A stretch of DNA of 5,284 nt. Origin: Chloroflexota bacterium. GTDB lineage: Bacteria; Chloroflexota; Dehalococcoidia; Lucifugimonadales; Lucifugimonadaceae. Under the pieces are notes generated by a model that had not been told where the DNA came from, made no database searches, and saw only the letters and a list, made by a program, of their open reading frames with translations. The stretch covers positions 1 through 5,284 of the forward strand of contig JAURLM010000302.1 of assembly GCA_030831265.1 (NCBI GenBank), given 5' to 3'. Each line of letters begins with the position of its first letter. Positions within the stretch are counted from its first letter, which is position 1. The position numbers were made by a program, and so were the translations under genes. This document shows positions 5,040 to 5,284 of this stretch, piece by piece.

Positions 5040-5284
5040 ATGGACGTCACCTGGCAGCGCTGCAGCAGTTTCCTGCGCGACGAAATGCCACCGCAGCAGT
5101 TCAACACGTGGATCAGGCCCTTGCGAGCGCAGGAGTCTGCTGGCGAGCTGCAGCTGATCGCACCCAACCGGTTCGTAAAGGACTGGGTGCACGACAAATA
5201 CATCGACCGAATCCGGCAGATAGTCCGAGAAGTGTCAGGCGGGCGAATCTCAAGCGTTCAACTGGACGCGGCGGGACGGGCGGC
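5040..5284 (+). CDS. dnaA: DnaA, chromosomal replication initiator, N-terminal 81 residues only
   Basis: DnaA is the AAA+ protein that binds DnaA boxes, opens oriC and helps load the replicative helicase. The visible part is domain I, which mediates self-association and contact with the helicase and regulators. It shows the family pattern W-x6-L at the start (TWQRCSSFLRDEMPPQQFNT), followed by WIRPL, then LIAPNRFVKDWVHDKYIDRI at about 45-64. Domain II begins near residue 70. The AAA+ and DNA-binding domains lie beyond the right edge, so the reading frame is open to the end of the window. The start is supported by the ribosome-binding site and by alignment with the usual DnaA N-terminus. It is transcribed rightward, away from oriC and divergent from rpmH. 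Confidence 0.97.
   Translation, partial: MDVTWQRCSSFLRDEMPPQQFNTWIRPLRAQESAGELQLIAPNRFVKDWVHDKYIDRIRQIVREVSGGRISSVQLDAAGRA

Overview
The window is the replication-origin neighbourhood of a gammaproteobacterial chromosome. Two features support this: the gene order mnmG - mnmE - yidC - yidD - rnpA - rpmH - (oriC) - dnaA, and the close match of the proteins to gammaproteobacterial families (44-residue L34, MnmE ending in FCIGK, YidC with a large P1 domain). The layout is the Pseudomonas-like one, with the origin between rpmH and dnaA. GC content is moderately high. I cannot name the genus from the sequence alone.

Left to right: positions 1-198 hold the 5' end of mnmG (minus strand, GTG start), cut by the window edge. 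A 405-bp gap (199-603) holds a likely mnmG promoter, an AT-rich 10-bp inverted repeat over its -35 element, and a series of DnaA-box-like sites in one orientation, one of them a perfect consensus. Next come mnmE, yidC, yidD, rnpA and rpmH, all on the minus strand and packed as one operon. The gaps are 3 bp (yidC/mnmE) and 22 bp (rpmH/rnpA). yidD and yidC overlap by 1 bp, and rnpA and yidD by 97 bp. From 4497 to 5039 lies the presumed oriC, with consensus DnaA boxes, an 86% AT segment and a likely dnaA promoter built into the boxes. dnaA starts at 5040 on the plus strand and runs off the right edge.

The genes cover translation (L34), tRNA 5' processing (RnpA), membrane protein insertion (YidD, YidC), tRNA wobble-uridine modification (MnmE with MnmG) and replication initiation (DnaA). 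Transcription diverges from the origin on both sides, so all genes run with the presumed forks.

This is a conserved core region, not an accessory island. I see no mobile element, CRISPR array, tRNA or rRNA, and no unknown protein-coding system. The points worth a second look are regulatory and architectural: a second DnaA-box cluster beside mnmG, overprinting of rnpA by yidD, dnaA promoter elements inside DnaA boxes, and a periplasmic insertion in YidC.
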